A stretch of 64,000 bases of DNA from an uncultured Ruminococcus sp. Lineage in GTDB: Bacteria > Bacillota > Clostridia > Oscillospirales > Ruminococcaceae. Every line of letters starts with the position of its first letter. Positions within the stretch are counted from its first letter, which is position 1. The notes under the pieces are model-generated. The model was not told where the DNA came from and did not search any database. It saw only the letters and a program-made list of their open reading frames with translations. The translations under genes and the position numbers were made by a program. Positions 49,667 through 58,813 of the stretch are shown here, in pieces. The stretch spans positions 1-64,000 of the forward strand of contig CADAES010000007.1 in NCBI GenBank assembly GCA_902786975.1. Reading direction: 5' to 3'.

Positions 49667-50869
49667 ATGAAAAAGATCCTGCTCCTGGGCGGCTCTGCTC
49701 AGCAGGTAATTGCGATAGAGACCGCCAAGAGACTGGGCTATTATACGGTGCTGTGCGATTATCTTCCCGATAATCCCGGACAGTACAAAGCAGATAAGTT
49801 TTATCTGGTCAGCACGACTGACAAGGATGCCGTGCTTGAAGTTGCAAAAAAAGAAAACATCGACGGTGTGCTTGCGTACGCTTCCGACCCTGCCGCTCCT
49901 ACTGCGGCTTATGTTGCTGAACAGCTTGGACTTCCCGGAAACCCCTACGAATCTGTCTGCACGCTCTGCGACAAGGGCAGGTTCCGTGACTTTCTCAAAG
50001 CAAACGGCTTTGCAACACCTTATGCAAACCATTACAGCGACCTTGAAAGTCTGAAGGCAGATACCGCAAAATTCAAACTGCCCGTGATAATCAAGCCTGT
50101 CGATTCTTCCGGCAGCAAGGGCGCAACTGTGCTGGACAGCTGGGATAATGTCGGCGAGGCTTTTGAATATGCTATCTCGTTTTCAAGAGCAAAACGTGTT
50201 GTCGCAGAAGAATTCATTGTAAAAAAACACCCCTACCTTATCGGAGGAGATATCTTTGTTTCCGACGGTAAAGTGATACTCTGGGGTTTGCTGAACTGTC
50301 ACCGTGACGAGAATGTCAACCCGCTTGTACCGGTCGGGAAAAGCTACCCGCCAAAGCTCGGCACGGACGATATGGAAAATGTGAAAAATGTGCTCCGGGA
50401 GCTGGTGGACAAGCTTCATATCTCCTCAGGCGCTATGAATGTTGAATTGATCATCGACCGCAGCGACAGGGTCTATCTTATAGATATCGGTCCACGAAGC
50501 GGCGGCAATATGATCCCCGATCTTCTGGGGTATATCTTTAATACCGACATTGTTGAACAGACAGTGCTCTCAGCTATGGGTCAGAACACCAACAAGACTT
50601 ATGACAAGGGCGAGTGCTTTTACGCAACTCACAATCTTCATTCAGACAGAAACGGTATCTTCTCTGATGTTTTATTCAGCGAGGAGATCGAGAAATATAT
50701 CATTAAAAAATGCATTTACAAAAAGCCCGGCGACGAGGCGGAGTATTTCGATTACGCCACAAAAGCCCTGGGCATCGTATTTATGAAGTTTGACTCCGAA
50801 GAAGAAATGGACGATATACTTGATAATATCAGCGAGAGTATAACGATAAAGCTTTCCGAACAGCGGTAA
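49667..50869 (+). CDS. ATP-grasp ligase (first)
   Basis: A 400-residue ATP-grasp protein of the carbamoyl-phosphate-synthetase/PurK-like group. The N-terminal Rossmann-like preATP-grasp domain begins MKKILLLGGSAQQVIAIE. ATP-binding PVIIKPVDSSGSKGATVL and metal-binding YLIDIGPRSGGNMIPDL follow. Such enzymes join a carboxylate (usually an amino acid) to an amine via an acyl phosphate. Directly after a sugar aminotransferase, the plausible acceptor is the new amino group of the dTDP-sugar. The ATG at 49667 follows AGAGAG; it starts 20 nt after the aminotransferase stop. Confidence 0.85.
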   Translation: MKKILLLGGSAQQVIAIETAKRLGYYTVLCDYLPDNPGQYKADKFYLVSTTDKDAVLEVAKKENIDGVLAYASDPAAPTAAYVAEQLGLPGNPYESVCTLCDKGRFRDFLKANGFATPYANHYSDLESLKADTAKFKLPVIIKPVDSSGSKGATVLDSWDNVGEAFEYAISFSRAKRVVAEEFIVKKHPYLIGGDIFVSDGKVILWGLLNCHRDENVNPLVPVGKSYPPKLGTDDMENVKNVLRELVDKLHISSGAMNVELIIDRSDRVYLIDIGPRSGGNMIPDLLGYIFNTDIVEQTVLSAMGQNTNKTYDKGECFYATHNLHSDRNGIFSDVLFSEEIEKYIIKKCIYKKPGDEAEYFDYATKALGIVFMKFDSEEEMDDILDNISESITIKLSEQR

Positions 50870-50884
50870 GACCGCACACAAATT

Positions 50885-51032
50885 CAATAAGGGGCATCGC
50901 CCCGACATTCAAGCACGACAAACCAAGCTTCGCTTGCTACAGCGTTAGGTCCTTAGGGTTTCGGTGGGAGATTTATTCTCACCACCGAAAGACTAAGATG
51001 ACCGCCGCCTAAGAGGCTGGGGACATAGGTCG
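50885..51032. repeat. palindromic intergenic element inside the operon
   Basis: The spacer between the two ATP-grasp genes contains a GGGGC-ATC-GCCCC hairpin (50891-50903), a CAAGC/GCTTG-type hairpin near 50924-50937, and a long hairpin from CTTAG (50952) to CTAAG (50997). The long hairpin has 14 of 16 paired positions plus an inner GAGA/TCTC stem around TTTAT. A GCC/GGC hairpin follows (51004-51017). There is no T-run. It resembles a small mobile palindromic unit. Confidence 0.65.
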
Positions 51033-51054
51033 TGATTATAAAGGTGAAAGAAAA

Positions 51055-52308
51055 ATGAGTGAAAAAAAATCTCTTCTTGTTCTCGGCGGAAAGCCGATAG
51101 GTTCGATAAACGTTGTTGAGCAAGCAAAAGCTATGGGACTTTATACCATAGTTACCGACTACCTTGAGCCACAAAGATCTCCCGCAAAGCTGATCGCAGA
51201 CGAAGCATGGGATATCAGCACAGCCGATATTGAAAAGCTTGAACAGATGATAAAGAAGAATAATGTCAATGGCATCTTCACCGGCGTTCACGAATTCAAT
51301 ATCAGAAAAATGATGACCCTTTGCGAGCATCTCAGTCTTCCCTGCTACTGCAGCACGCAGCAGTGGAACAGACTCGAAAACAAAGAGAATTTCAAAAAGC
51401 TATGTGCGGAGTACGGCTTGCCGATAACTCCTTACTATGACTACGAATACATTAGGTCTACCGGCGATACGAGCAACGTGGAATTCCCTGTTATAACAAA
51501 GCCCGTGGACGGAAGCGGCAGCAGGGGCTTTTCGGTATGCAACAATGCCGAAGAACTCATGACTGCGATCGAAAAAGCACTTTCGTTCTCCGAAACCGGC
51601 AAGGTCCTGATCGAAAAATGTATGGACTACAAGACCAGCGTTATCATCAATTATACGGTGATAAACAAGCAGGTTTATTTCAGCGGTATCTCGGACAAGT
51701 ATTCCGCAAAAATAACCGAGACCGGCGGTCCGATAATGTCATTCCAGTATTACCCCTCGCTTTACGAAAAGACTTATCTCGAAACTCTTGACGACAAAGC
51801 TAAGAAGATGATCGAAAGTCTTGGATTTGATGCGGGCGTTGTTTGGATCGAAGCATTCAACGACAATGGCAAATTCACATTCAACGAGCTCGGACTGAGG
51901 TTCGGAGGTTCACTAACATATCTTCCCGTTCAGCATTTCTATGGTTTCAGTCAGCTCGATGTGCTTATGGAATATGCAGTCAAAGGCTGTAATTCACAGT
52001 ATTCGCCCAAAAGGATATGCTCGGACGATGTATACTGCATCTTCCCTGTTCACGTGAAGCCGGGCGTTATCTCCAAAATAATCGGCATGGACAAGCTTGA
52101 AGCAAGTAAAGAACTTGTTAAGGTCGTTCCGGTGCATTACATCGGTGATACTATTGAAATGTGGAACTCGGCTCAGCAGGTATTTGCATATATCCATTAC
52201 GTCTGCACAAGCAGGGAAAAAGCAAAGGAATTCGCAAAGTGGATAATTAACACTCTGCGCATTGAAGATGAAAACGGAGAACAGATGCTGTTTAATCTTT
52301 ATATCTGA
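51055..52308 (+). CDS. ATP-grasp ligase (second)
   Basis: A 417-residue ATP-grasp protein, distantly related to the preceding one. The preATP-grasp domain starts KSLLVLGGKPIGSINVVEQAK. ATP-binding PVITKPVDGSGSRGFSV and the metal site FTFNELGLRFGGSLTYLP are intact. The donor carboxylate and acceptor are unknown; a second aminoacyl addition extending the first is one option. AAGGTG precedes the ATG at short distance. It is separated from the first ligase gene by a palindromic element but stays in the same transcription unit. Confidence 0.84.
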   Translation: MSEKKSLLVLGGKPIGSINVVEQAKAMGLYTIVTDYLEPQRSPAKLIADEAWDISTADIEKLEQMIKKNNVNGIFTGVHEFNIRKMMTLCEHLSLPCYCSTQQWNRLENKENFKKLCAEYGLPITPYYDYEYIRSTGDTSNVEFPVITKPVDGSGSRGFSVCNNAEELMTAIEKALSFSETGKVLIEKCMDYKTSVIINYTVINKQVYFSGISDKYSAKITETGGPIMSFQYYPSLYEKTYLETLDDKAKKMIESLGFDAGVVWIEAFNDNGKFTFNELGLRFGGSLTYLPVQHFYGFSQLDVLMEYAVKGCNSQYSPKRICSDDVYCIFPVHVKPGVISKIIGMDKLEASKELVKVVPVHYIGDTIEMWNSAQQVFAYIHYVCTSREKAKEFAKWIINTLRIEDENGEQMLFNLYI

Positions 52309-52356
52309 TAAAAAGTGTACTGAACACTTTTATTACATTGATTGGTAGGGATATCT

Positions 52357-53370
52357 TTGAAAACTAATATTACCGTTAAGCTGATATCAAGTGATGATAT
52401 ACGAGAAAGCGGATGCATAGATCACAATAATATAATGTCTGTTGTAGAGCAATGTCTTATAGATTATAAGAACAACGAGTTTATTCTTCCGGAAAAAATA
52501 TCTCAGATATTTGATGATGAAACTCAAAACAGAATTAACTGTATGCCTGCTACATTGAAAAAGCACAATATCTGCGGCGTGAAATGGGTATCTGTTTTCC
52601 CCGGCAATCCGATGGGATTCGGCTGCAGGAACGTATCAGGTGTCGTTATTCTTTCAGAGCTCAAAAAGGGATATCCTTTTTCAATAGTTGACGGCACTTT
52701 GATAACAGCACTAAGAACAGCTTGTATCGGAGCCGTTGCAGCAAAGTATCTTGCTAACAGAAACAGTAAGGTATACTGTGCGATCGGCACCGGCGAACAA
52801 GGCAGGATGCATTTCAAAGCAATAAAGTCTGTATACAGTCAGATAGATACATGCTATGTAGCATCACACACAAACGCCGAAGAACAGGCTTTTATTGAAG
52901 ATCTGTCTGCTGATTATCCGGATGTCAGCTTTATCGAATGCGGCGGAGATTACAGGAAAGCATCTAAAGATGCTGATATCATTGTAACAGCAGTAAGCTG
53001 TCAGGAACCGCTGCTTAAAGCAGATTCGATAAAGAAAGGAGCATTTTACTGCCACGTCGGAGGCTTAGAAGATGAATACGAAGTGCCCCTGATGGCCGAC
53101 AAGATCGTATGCGATCAGTGGCAAGCAGTAAAGCACAGGACTCAGACTATCAGCAGACTTTATAAGCAGGGTAAGCTGAAGGACGAAGATATATATGCCG
53201 ACATCGCAGATATAATCTCAGGCGAAAAGCCGGGAAGAGAAAACGAAAGTGAGTTTATTTATTTTAACTCTGTTGGTCTTGCTTTCATTGATGTCTCTGT
53301 AGCATATGAGTTTTATAAGAAGGCTGTAGAGGCAGGCAGATTCACAGAATGGACAATGCTTGACAACTGA
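52357..53370 (+). CDS. ornithine cyclodeaminase/mu-crystallin family protein
   Basis: A 337-residue NAD(P)-dependent enzyme. The Rossmann motif is YCAIGTGEQGRMHFKAI. Family segments are CGVKWVSVFPGNP, SGVVILSEL and GTLITALRTACIGAVAAKYLA. Relatives include ornithine cyclodeaminase, alanine dehydrogenase, ketimine reductase and SbnB (diaminopropionate synthesis). Here it may supply or modify the amino acid used by the adjacent ATP-grasp ligases. The start is TTG at 52357 after TAGGGA; another TTG at 52342 is possible. No SbnA-like partner is present. Confidence 0.88.
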   Translation: MKTNITVKLISSDDIRESGCIDHNNIMSVVEQCLIDYKNNEFILPEKISQIFDDETQNRINCMPATLKKHNICGVKWVSVFPGNPMGFGCRNVSGVVILSELKKGYPFSIVDGTLITALRTACIGAVAAKYLANRNSKVYCAIGTGEQGRMHFKAIKSVYSQIDTCYVASHTNAEEQAFIEDLSADYPDVSFIECGGDYRKASKDADIIVTAVSCQEPLLKADSIKKGAFYCHVGGLEDEYEVPLMADKIVCDQWQAVKHRTQTISRLYKQGKLKDEDIYADIADIISGEKPGRENESEFIYFNSVGLAFIDVSVAYEFYKKAVEAGRFTEWTMLDN

Positions 53371-53401
53371 TCAATCGATTGTTTTGGAGATAGATGAACT
53401 G

Positions 53402-54259
53402 ATGAGTACAATTAACACAACTGTTGATAAAGAATTCGTTGATCTGCTGGAATTCAGCAGCCCCTATTCACGACCTGAACTATACAAGGCGATCGCCGAC
53501 GAGATAAGGAAAGATAATATTGAGCAGGTCAACAGAATCAGCGAGCAGGTCAAGCCTAAGAGTTCGATTTATTCTAAATACATAAAACGGCTGCTCGATA
53601 TTATAATATCTCTTATCGCACTGATAATTACGTTCCCTTTCAATTTCATTATTTTTATAATTACGATCTTCGATGTGGGCTTCCCGATCTTCTTCAAGCA
53701 GAAAAGGATCGGCAGGAACGGAAAGCCGTTTAAGCTCGTAAAATTCAGGAATATGCGCAATGACTGTGATGAAAACGGGAATCTTCTTCCTGCTTCAAAA
53801 CGAGTTACAAAATTCGGGCGCTTCATAAGACGCACCTCTTTGGATGAGCTCCTTAATTTCTGGAGCATTTTCAAAGGAGATATGTCTCTTATCGGTCCAA
53901 GACCGCTGGAACTGGTGTACTCACAAAGATACAGCAAACGCCATGAGCAGCGTAATGCTGTCAGACCCGGTCTGGAATGCCCGATCATCAAGACACTTGA
54001 TCATAATCTCACATGGTGCGATCAGTTTGAAAACGACATCTACTATGTTGAAAACGTAAGCTTCGGTCTTGATGTCAAGATGATATTCCTGCTTGTTAAG
54101 ATGGTCTTTAACTCCAAAAGCAATTCTATGAGAGGTGCCTCTGCAAGGGGCGGCTTTTTGGGCTATAACCCCGATGGCACAAGCATCAATGCAAAGAATG
54201 TGCCGGCGAAATATGTTGAACGTGCATTGGAAAAATTGTCACAGAAAAAAGCAGGTTGA
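53402..54259 (+). CDS. undecaprenyl-phosphate sugar phosphotransferase
   Basis: A 285-residue initiating (priming) sugar transferase of the bacterial sugar transferase family, moving a sugar-1-phosphate onto undecaprenyl phosphate. A ~60-residue N-terminal region is followed by one membrane helix (LLDIIISLIALIITFPFNFIIFI) and the catalytic domain with FFKQKRIGRNGKPF, LVKFRNMRND, RRTSLDELLNFW and GDMSLIGPRP. It lacks the four-TM N-terminal part of WbaP/WcaJ and so is the short form. The ATG at 53402 follows GGAGA at 12 nt; an in-frame TTG at 53360 would overlap the previous gene. Confidence 0.94.
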   Translation: MSTINTTVDKEFVDLLEFSSPYSRPELYKAIADEIRKDNIEQVNRISEQVKPKSSIYSKYIKRLLDIIISLIALIITFPFNFIIFIITIFDVGFPIFFKQKRIGRNGKPFKLVKFRNMRNDCDENGNLLPASKRVTKFGRFIRRTSLDELLNFWSIFKGDMSLIGPRPLELVYSQRYSKRHEQRNAVRPGLECPIIKTLDHNLTWCDQFENDIYYVENVSFGLDVKMIFLLVKMVFNSKSNSMRGASARGGFLGYNPDGTSINAKNVPAKYVERALEKLSQKKAG

Positions 54260-54297
54260 ACAATTATTCCATCAGTTCAGTTTACAAGGAGTCAGTT

Positions 54298-55500
54298 ATG
54301 AATAAAAGCGAGTTAATATCCGGTTTGCGAAGCCACTATCCAAAAATAGCACGCAAAAAGCTGGCAAAGGCAAGGCTTAACATAATAAAAAAATACAGGA
54401 TCTCACCGAAGGATGTAAAAATCGCTGAGGAAAGCGAAAACAACAAAGAACAAGCAGTCAGAAGATTTGAAAAAAAGCACGGTAAAAAGTATTCCTCCCT
54501 GGTAAAAGCCTCGGAAACAGTTATCCGCAACGCCCCTGAGTTCAAGGATCTGAGTGCTGATAAAAAAGAAAAGCTTATCTGCGATATGGTCTTCAAATAC
54601 ATTGCATATGGGTTTCAGCCGGATGAGTATCTGTGCTACGACCTTTTGGGTAAAACGCCAAAGCAATGCAGACAGTTTATCTCCGATACTGACAGGTACA
54701 GCATCGTTTACTCGATCAACGACATCTCTGATCAGCAGTGTTTTCTCAATAAGATCAAATGTTACACCAAATTCGGAGAGTATTACAAAAGAGATGCTGT
54801 TATAGTCAGCGGCTCGAAAGATTATGACAACTACTTGAAATTTGTTGAAAAACACAGTGAGTTCGTTCAGAAAAAAACCTGCGCTTCCCGAGGTCACGGA
54901 GTTGAACTGAAAAGCGTAGGTCAAAGCAGCGAAGCAAAACAGCAGTATTTCAATTCACTGATATCCAGCGGAAAATACTTGCTTGAAGAAAGAGTTGCTC
55001 AGGGCAAGCAGACAGCTGTCCTCAACCCTTCAAGCGTCAACACCATCCGATGCATCACCTTCAACACCAAGCATGGAGTAAAGGTAGCTTATACCTTTAT
55101 GAAGGTCGGGCGTGCGGGTTCTTTTGTTGATAACGGAGGTGCGGGCGGTATCCTTGTCGGTATAGATAAAGATACAGGTGTGCTTGACTCAAATGGCATT
55201 GACGAAAATAATGTTGTATATACCAAGCATCCCGACTCAGGCATCGTTTTTAAAGGCTATCAGCTTCCGGATTGGCAATCTATGCTGGATATGTGTATAG
55301 AAATGTCATCAAAAGCACCAACTGTTAAGTATATCGGCTGGGATGTAGCCTATTCTGATTCCGGCTGGGTGCTTATCGAAGGTAATATGGGACAGTTTAT
55401 AGGACCGCAGACTATTTATAAGATCGGAATAAAAAAGCAGGTTCAAGAGTATTTGAAAGATATGGAGCCGATCCCCAGAATTATTGCAAATAAAGAATAG
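54298..55500 (+). CDS. sugar-transfer-associated ATP-grasp protein (third)
   Basis: A 400-residue protein of the ATP-grasp family associated with sugar transfer (ATPgrasp_ST type). A basic coiled N-terminal part (1-95) precedes the ATP-grasp domain with FVQKKTCASRGHGVEL, LLEERVAQG, VNTIRCITFN, DNGGAGGILVGIDKDTG and WVLIEGNMGQF. Such proteins sit beside priming transferases in exopolysaccharide loci and are thought to attach amino-acid-like groups. Immediately after the priming transferase here, it fits that pattern. The ATG at 54298 follows AAGGAG. Confidence 0.9.
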   Translation: MNKSELISGLRSHYPKIARKKLAKARLNIIKKYRISPKDVKIAEESENNKEQAVRRFEKKHGKKYSSLVKASETVIRNAPEFKDLSADKKEKLICDMVFKYIAYGFQPDEYLCYDLLGKTPKQCRQFISDTDRYSIVYSINDISDQQCFLNKIKCYTKFGEYYKRDAVIVSGSKDYDNYLKFVEKHSEFVQKKTCASRGHGVELKSVGQSSEAKQQYFNSLISSGKYLLEERVAQGKQTAVLNPSSVNTIRCITFNTKHGVKVAYTFMKVGRAGSFVDNGGAGGILVGIDKDTGVLDSNGIDENNVVYTKHPDSGIVFKGYQLPDWQSMLDMCIEMSSKAPTVKYIGWDVAYSDSGWVLIEGNMGQFIGPQTIYKIGIKKQVQEYLKDMEPIPRIIANKE

Positions 55501-55594
55501 TCAGTTTCATTGTGACCGATCATATTATGATCTATGATAATATGCGATATGCAGAAGACTCTCTATCCTACGGTATAGTTTAGGAGGATTATCC

Positions 55595-56650
55595 GTGCCA
55601 AAGATTTCTATTGTTTCTCCGGTATACAAAACAGAAAAGTATATCAATAAAATGCTTGAAACGATCAGGACGCAGACATTTACCGATTTTGAGGTAATAT
55701 TTGTTGATGATGGCAGTACTGATAATTGTCCTCAGATCCTTGACGATTTTGCCAAGGAAGATAATAAGTTTAAAGTTATCCATCAAAAGAACAGCGGCGC
55801 TTCTGCTGCAAGGAACAATGGACTGGAGCACTGCAGCGGTGAATATGTTTATATTATAGATTCTGACGATTATTTGGAGAAAAATGCTCTTGAACTGTTG
55901 TGGGAAAACGCTCAAAAGACCTCAGCTGATATTATTTACGGCGATTACTATATTGAAGAATCAAACAGGAGCATATTAAAAAAGGTCTTTGACAGGGAGT
56001 TTTACACGGATAACAGTAATGATATCGATATAATCCAGAGTGCAGTTAATATCGGCGGTTCAGGGATCAATCTATCCAGCAAAAGTTTTGAACGTATAAA
56101 TGAATTTGGCGGCGCACCGTGGAGAGCTATGATCCGACGCAGTATCATATCTGATAATATGATCAGATACGATGAGTCCTTAAAGGGTCTGGGTGAGGAT
56201 ATTCTATTTATCCAGAATGTATATGAACACGTTAGCAGTGTTTCATATATTCAAAAACCTATTTATCATTATCGGATGCTAAATGATTCTTTATCTCATG
56301 GGTATAAAAAAGATCTGCTAAAAGGATTTGATCTGGTTTATGATAAAGAAGAACTATTTTTAAAGCAAAACAATAAAGGCAATAATCATTGGATAACATA
56401 TTATTATCGTATTATAAAATATATAAATCTTTCGCTAAAGTATTATTTTCAGAATAAGGGCAATACGTCCAGCGATACTGAACGGTTTAATGAATTCAAG
56501 CGCACTATGCGTTCTTATCCGTACAAAACGGCAATAAAAAGTGTTCCTCTTAAACTGATTTCAAGTAAGAACAACAAAATCAGCGTGTTATTATTAAAAA
56601 TGCATATGTACAGATTGTTTTGGATGTTAAAAAAACGTAAAAACAAATGA
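55595..56650 (+). CDS. GT2 family glycosyltransferase
   Basis: A 351-residue inverting glycosyltransferase with a GT-A fold. It has SIVSPVYKTEKYI at the start, the nucleotide-binding DDGS at 38-41 and the metal-binding DSDD at 89-92. GAPWRAMIRRS in the middle is typical of CPS GT2 enzymes. The start is GTG at 55595 behind TAGGAGG. It is the only glycosyltransferase in the operon besides the priming enzyme, so the repeat unit may be a disaccharide unless others act in trans. Base composition becomes clearly AT-rich from here. Confidence 0.94.
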   Translation: MPKISIVSPVYKTEKYINKMLETIRTQTFTDFEVIFVDDGSTDNCPQILDDFAKEDNKFKVIHQKNSGASAARNNGLEHCSGEYVYIIDSDDYLEKNALELLWENAQKTSADIIYGDYYIEESNRSILKKVFDREFYTDNSNDIDIIQSAVNIGGSGINLSSKSFERINEFGGAPWRAMIRRSIISDNMIRYDESLKGLGEDILFIQNVYEHVSSVSYIQKPIYHYRMLNDSLSHGYKKDLLKGFDLVYDKEELFLKQNNKGNNHWITYYYRIIKYINLSLKYYFQNKGNTSSDTERFNEFKRTMRSYPYKTAIKSVPLKLISSKNNKISVLLLKMHMYRLFWMLKKRKNK

Positions 56651-56712
56651 TATATAAGTATATCAGGATCTGACGTGTATACACGGAAAAAGAAGACAAA
56701 GGATAGATTTTC

Positions 56713-57930
56713 ATGGGAATCAAACTGAACAAAAACACTTGGTGGTACTTCCTTGTTGCAACTCTGTCTATATTGGGATGCTTTAACAACCAGATACTCT
56801 CTGATTTTCTGCCTCTGATCTCCGTCATTCAGCTGTCAACACGTGTTTTGGTTTTTGCCGCTTGTTTGTTCTATAGCATACTGGTAAACAGGAGTTTTAG
56901 CCGTCCCTTTATTATCTATTCATCATTAATCATGGTGTTCCTTCTCAGCGGCTTGTTCAACTCTTCCAACATCGTTTCATTATTCGGCAACCTTTCTTAT
57001 TCATTAACAATAGCCATGGTCCTCGAAGCATTCCGTAAGGATCAGCGTGCATTGTTGACTATTATGCGCATATGGAAATGGATCATTGTCTTATTACTTA
57101 TTATAGATATTATTACAGAGTTAGCATTCCCATCTGGCATGTATGAAAGCAGAGCTTATACTTTAAACTGGTTTTTAGGATATAAATCAGAGCGTGCTGT
57201 ATACACTTTACCATTGATCATTATGACAAGTTTCATTTCAGTAAAAACAAAAGGCCATATTACTTTAGAATCATATGGGATATTTGCTATTGTAATGCTT
57301 AACAGTATTCTCTCAAAAGGAACTGTAATGACATTTACTATGCTTGTACTTATTACTCTCATAGTAATATCGGATCTTCTATCCCGAACAAAAATGCAGC
57401 GTCTGAAAAAAGCGCTCCGTTTTATTATAGATTATAGGATCATTATTCCCGTTTATTCTATTTTTACAATAGCTTTATTGTTTTCAGAAAACAACTTTCT
57501 CGTGAAATTTATCTCAGATCTATTCAACAAGGACAATGGCATATCCTCAAGGGATGTTATTTGGGAAAAACTGCTTCACCTTCTGGATTCAAAAATGGTC
57601 CTCGGAACCGGATTTATGAGTCGTAATCAATACATTGGTATCTCTGGCTTCCCCGGAGGTTCAAATGCCCATAATGCAATACTTACCTTACTGGTAAACG
57701 GCGGTCTTATCGCCATTGCAATTTATATAGTTCTTCACGTAATTACTATCCACAAGAATAAAGGGACCGCATCAACTCCCCTTATTTTAGCAATTTATGC
57801 AAACCTTTTATTTGGAACAGTATCATCGATCATGGTTCTTTCTACATTCAGTATGCTGCCATTTTTTATTCTTGAAGATGAGAAAAAGCAACATTCTCCA
57901 AAGAAAGGATGTGTAAAACATAGGCCTTAA
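56713..57930 (+). CDS. Wzy-like polysaccharide polymerase / O-antigen ligase family
   Basis: A 405-residue membrane protein with roughly ten hydrophobic segments and a long loop near residues 270-325 (DLFNKDNGISSRDVIWEK, SNAHNAILTLLVNGG), the layout of the O-antigen ligase/polymerase superfamily. It should polymerise lipid-linked repeat units outside the membrane. Assignment rests on topology, the SRDVIWE and HNAILTLLVNGG signatures and position beside a Wzx flippase. Codon use is AT-rich. Confidence 0.85.
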   Translation: MGIKLNKNTWWYFLVATLSILGCFNNQILSDFLPLISVIQLSTRVLVFAACLFYSILVNRSFSRPFIIYSSLIMVFLLSGLFNSSNIVSLFGNLSYSLTIAMVLEAFRKDQRALLTIMRIWKWIIVLLLIIDIITELAFPSGMYESRAYTLNWFLGYKSERAVYTLPLIIMTSFISVKTKGHITLESYGIFAIVMLNSILSKGTVMTFTMLVLITLIVISDLLSRTKMQRLKKALRFIIDYRIIIPVYSIFTIALLFSENNFLVKFISDLFNKDNGISSRDVIWEKLLHLLDSKMVLGTGFMSRNQYIGISGFPGGSNAHNAILTLLVNGGLIAIAIYIVLHVITIHKNKGTASTPLILAIYANLLFGTVSSIMVLSTFSMLPFFILEDEKKQHSPKKGCVKHRP

Positions 57931-58768
57931 TGATAAAATAAACCGTTTAGTATTCCGAAATCGTATTCTTCTTTGCAAAAATAAAACCAGGCCCGGCAAA
58001 GTTTCCCTTGACTACTGGACTAAGAAAACAAATATTGGTGATACCCTTGGACCTGTGATTTTTAAGTGGATGCTAAAAAGGAAAAACCTAGCCCCGGACA
58101 GTCCTGCAAAAAAATCAGCGATCCTCATTACTGTCGGTTCTATTATCAGCTTAAATCATTATAACGCTGTCATCTGGGGCAGCGGCATACATACTCTTAC
58201 TTCACTGCTCAAAACGTATAGATGGCGTAAAATTGCGAAATTCGATGTGAGAGCTGTCAGAGGACCTATTACAAAACAGATCCTTGAAGCTGCCAATTAT
58301 GATTGCAGAAATGTTGCTTTTGGCGATCCAGCGATCCTTATGCCTTTGATATACCAACCTGAGGTAAAAGAAAAAAAGCATAATGTCTCAATAATAACAC
58401 ACTGGTATTTTGATAATACAGATAGTGAGATCATAGAATCCGGAGCAAATATCATAGATGTCAGCACCAGCGATTATAAGAGTTTTATCGATGAGATCGT
58501 TTCTTCAAAGCTAGTCATCTCTTCCTCACTGCATGGGATCATACTCGCTGAATCATATGGAATACCTGCAGTTTTTCTGAACAGGAACAACTGTATGAAA
58601 AAAGAATTGATAAAATACTATGATTGGTATTATTCTACGGGAAGGTACTCTGTCAAAATTGCATTATCTCTTGAAGAAGCAATGTCTATTACCCCGATGA
58701 GTATTCCAGATCTGTCAGACCTCAGAGAAAATCTGATCTCAGCTTTTCCATATGACCTATGGATATGA
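57920..58768 (+). CDS. polysaccharide pyruvyl transferase family protein, unusual start
   Basis: This enzyme family transfers pyruvate from PEP to sugars of surface polymers as ketals. Family marks are NIGDTLGPVIFKWML, VRAVRGPITKQIL, FGDPAILMPLIY and SSSLHGIILAESYGIPA. The first in-frame ATG/GTG/TTG is GTG at 58055, but that cuts the conserved N-terminal GDxLxP segment. The open frame extends back to a TAA at 57914 and encodes family-like sequence (VSLDYWTKKT). GAAAGGATG (57904-57912) lies upstream of an ATA codon at 57920, which overlaps the wzy stop. I therefore propose ATA initiation, or a lost ATG, giving about 282 residues. Confidence 0.75.
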   Translation: MGLNDKINRLVFRNRILLCKNKTRPGKVSLDYWTKKTNIGDTLGPVIFKWMLKRKNLAPDSPAKKSAILITVGSIISLNHYNAVIWGSGIHTLTSLLKTYRWRKIAKFDVRAVRGPITKQILEAANYDCRNVAFGDPAILMPLIYQPEVKEKKHNVSIITHWYFDNTDSEIIESGANIIDVSTSDYKSFIDEIVSSKLVISSSLHGIILAESYGIPAVFLNRNNCMKKELIKYYDWYYSTGRYSVKIALSLEEAMSITPMSIPDLSDLRENLISAFPYDLWI

Positions 58769-58813
58769 CTACTCTTGACAAAATAGCATAAATGCCTAAG
58801 AAAAGGAGCATCA

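Noticed and set aside
57931-58054. Treating this stretch as noncoding before the pyruvyl transferase
   Set aside because: It is open in the same frame and encodes the conserved GDxLxP N-terminal segment of the family, so it was merged into the gene with an unusual start.
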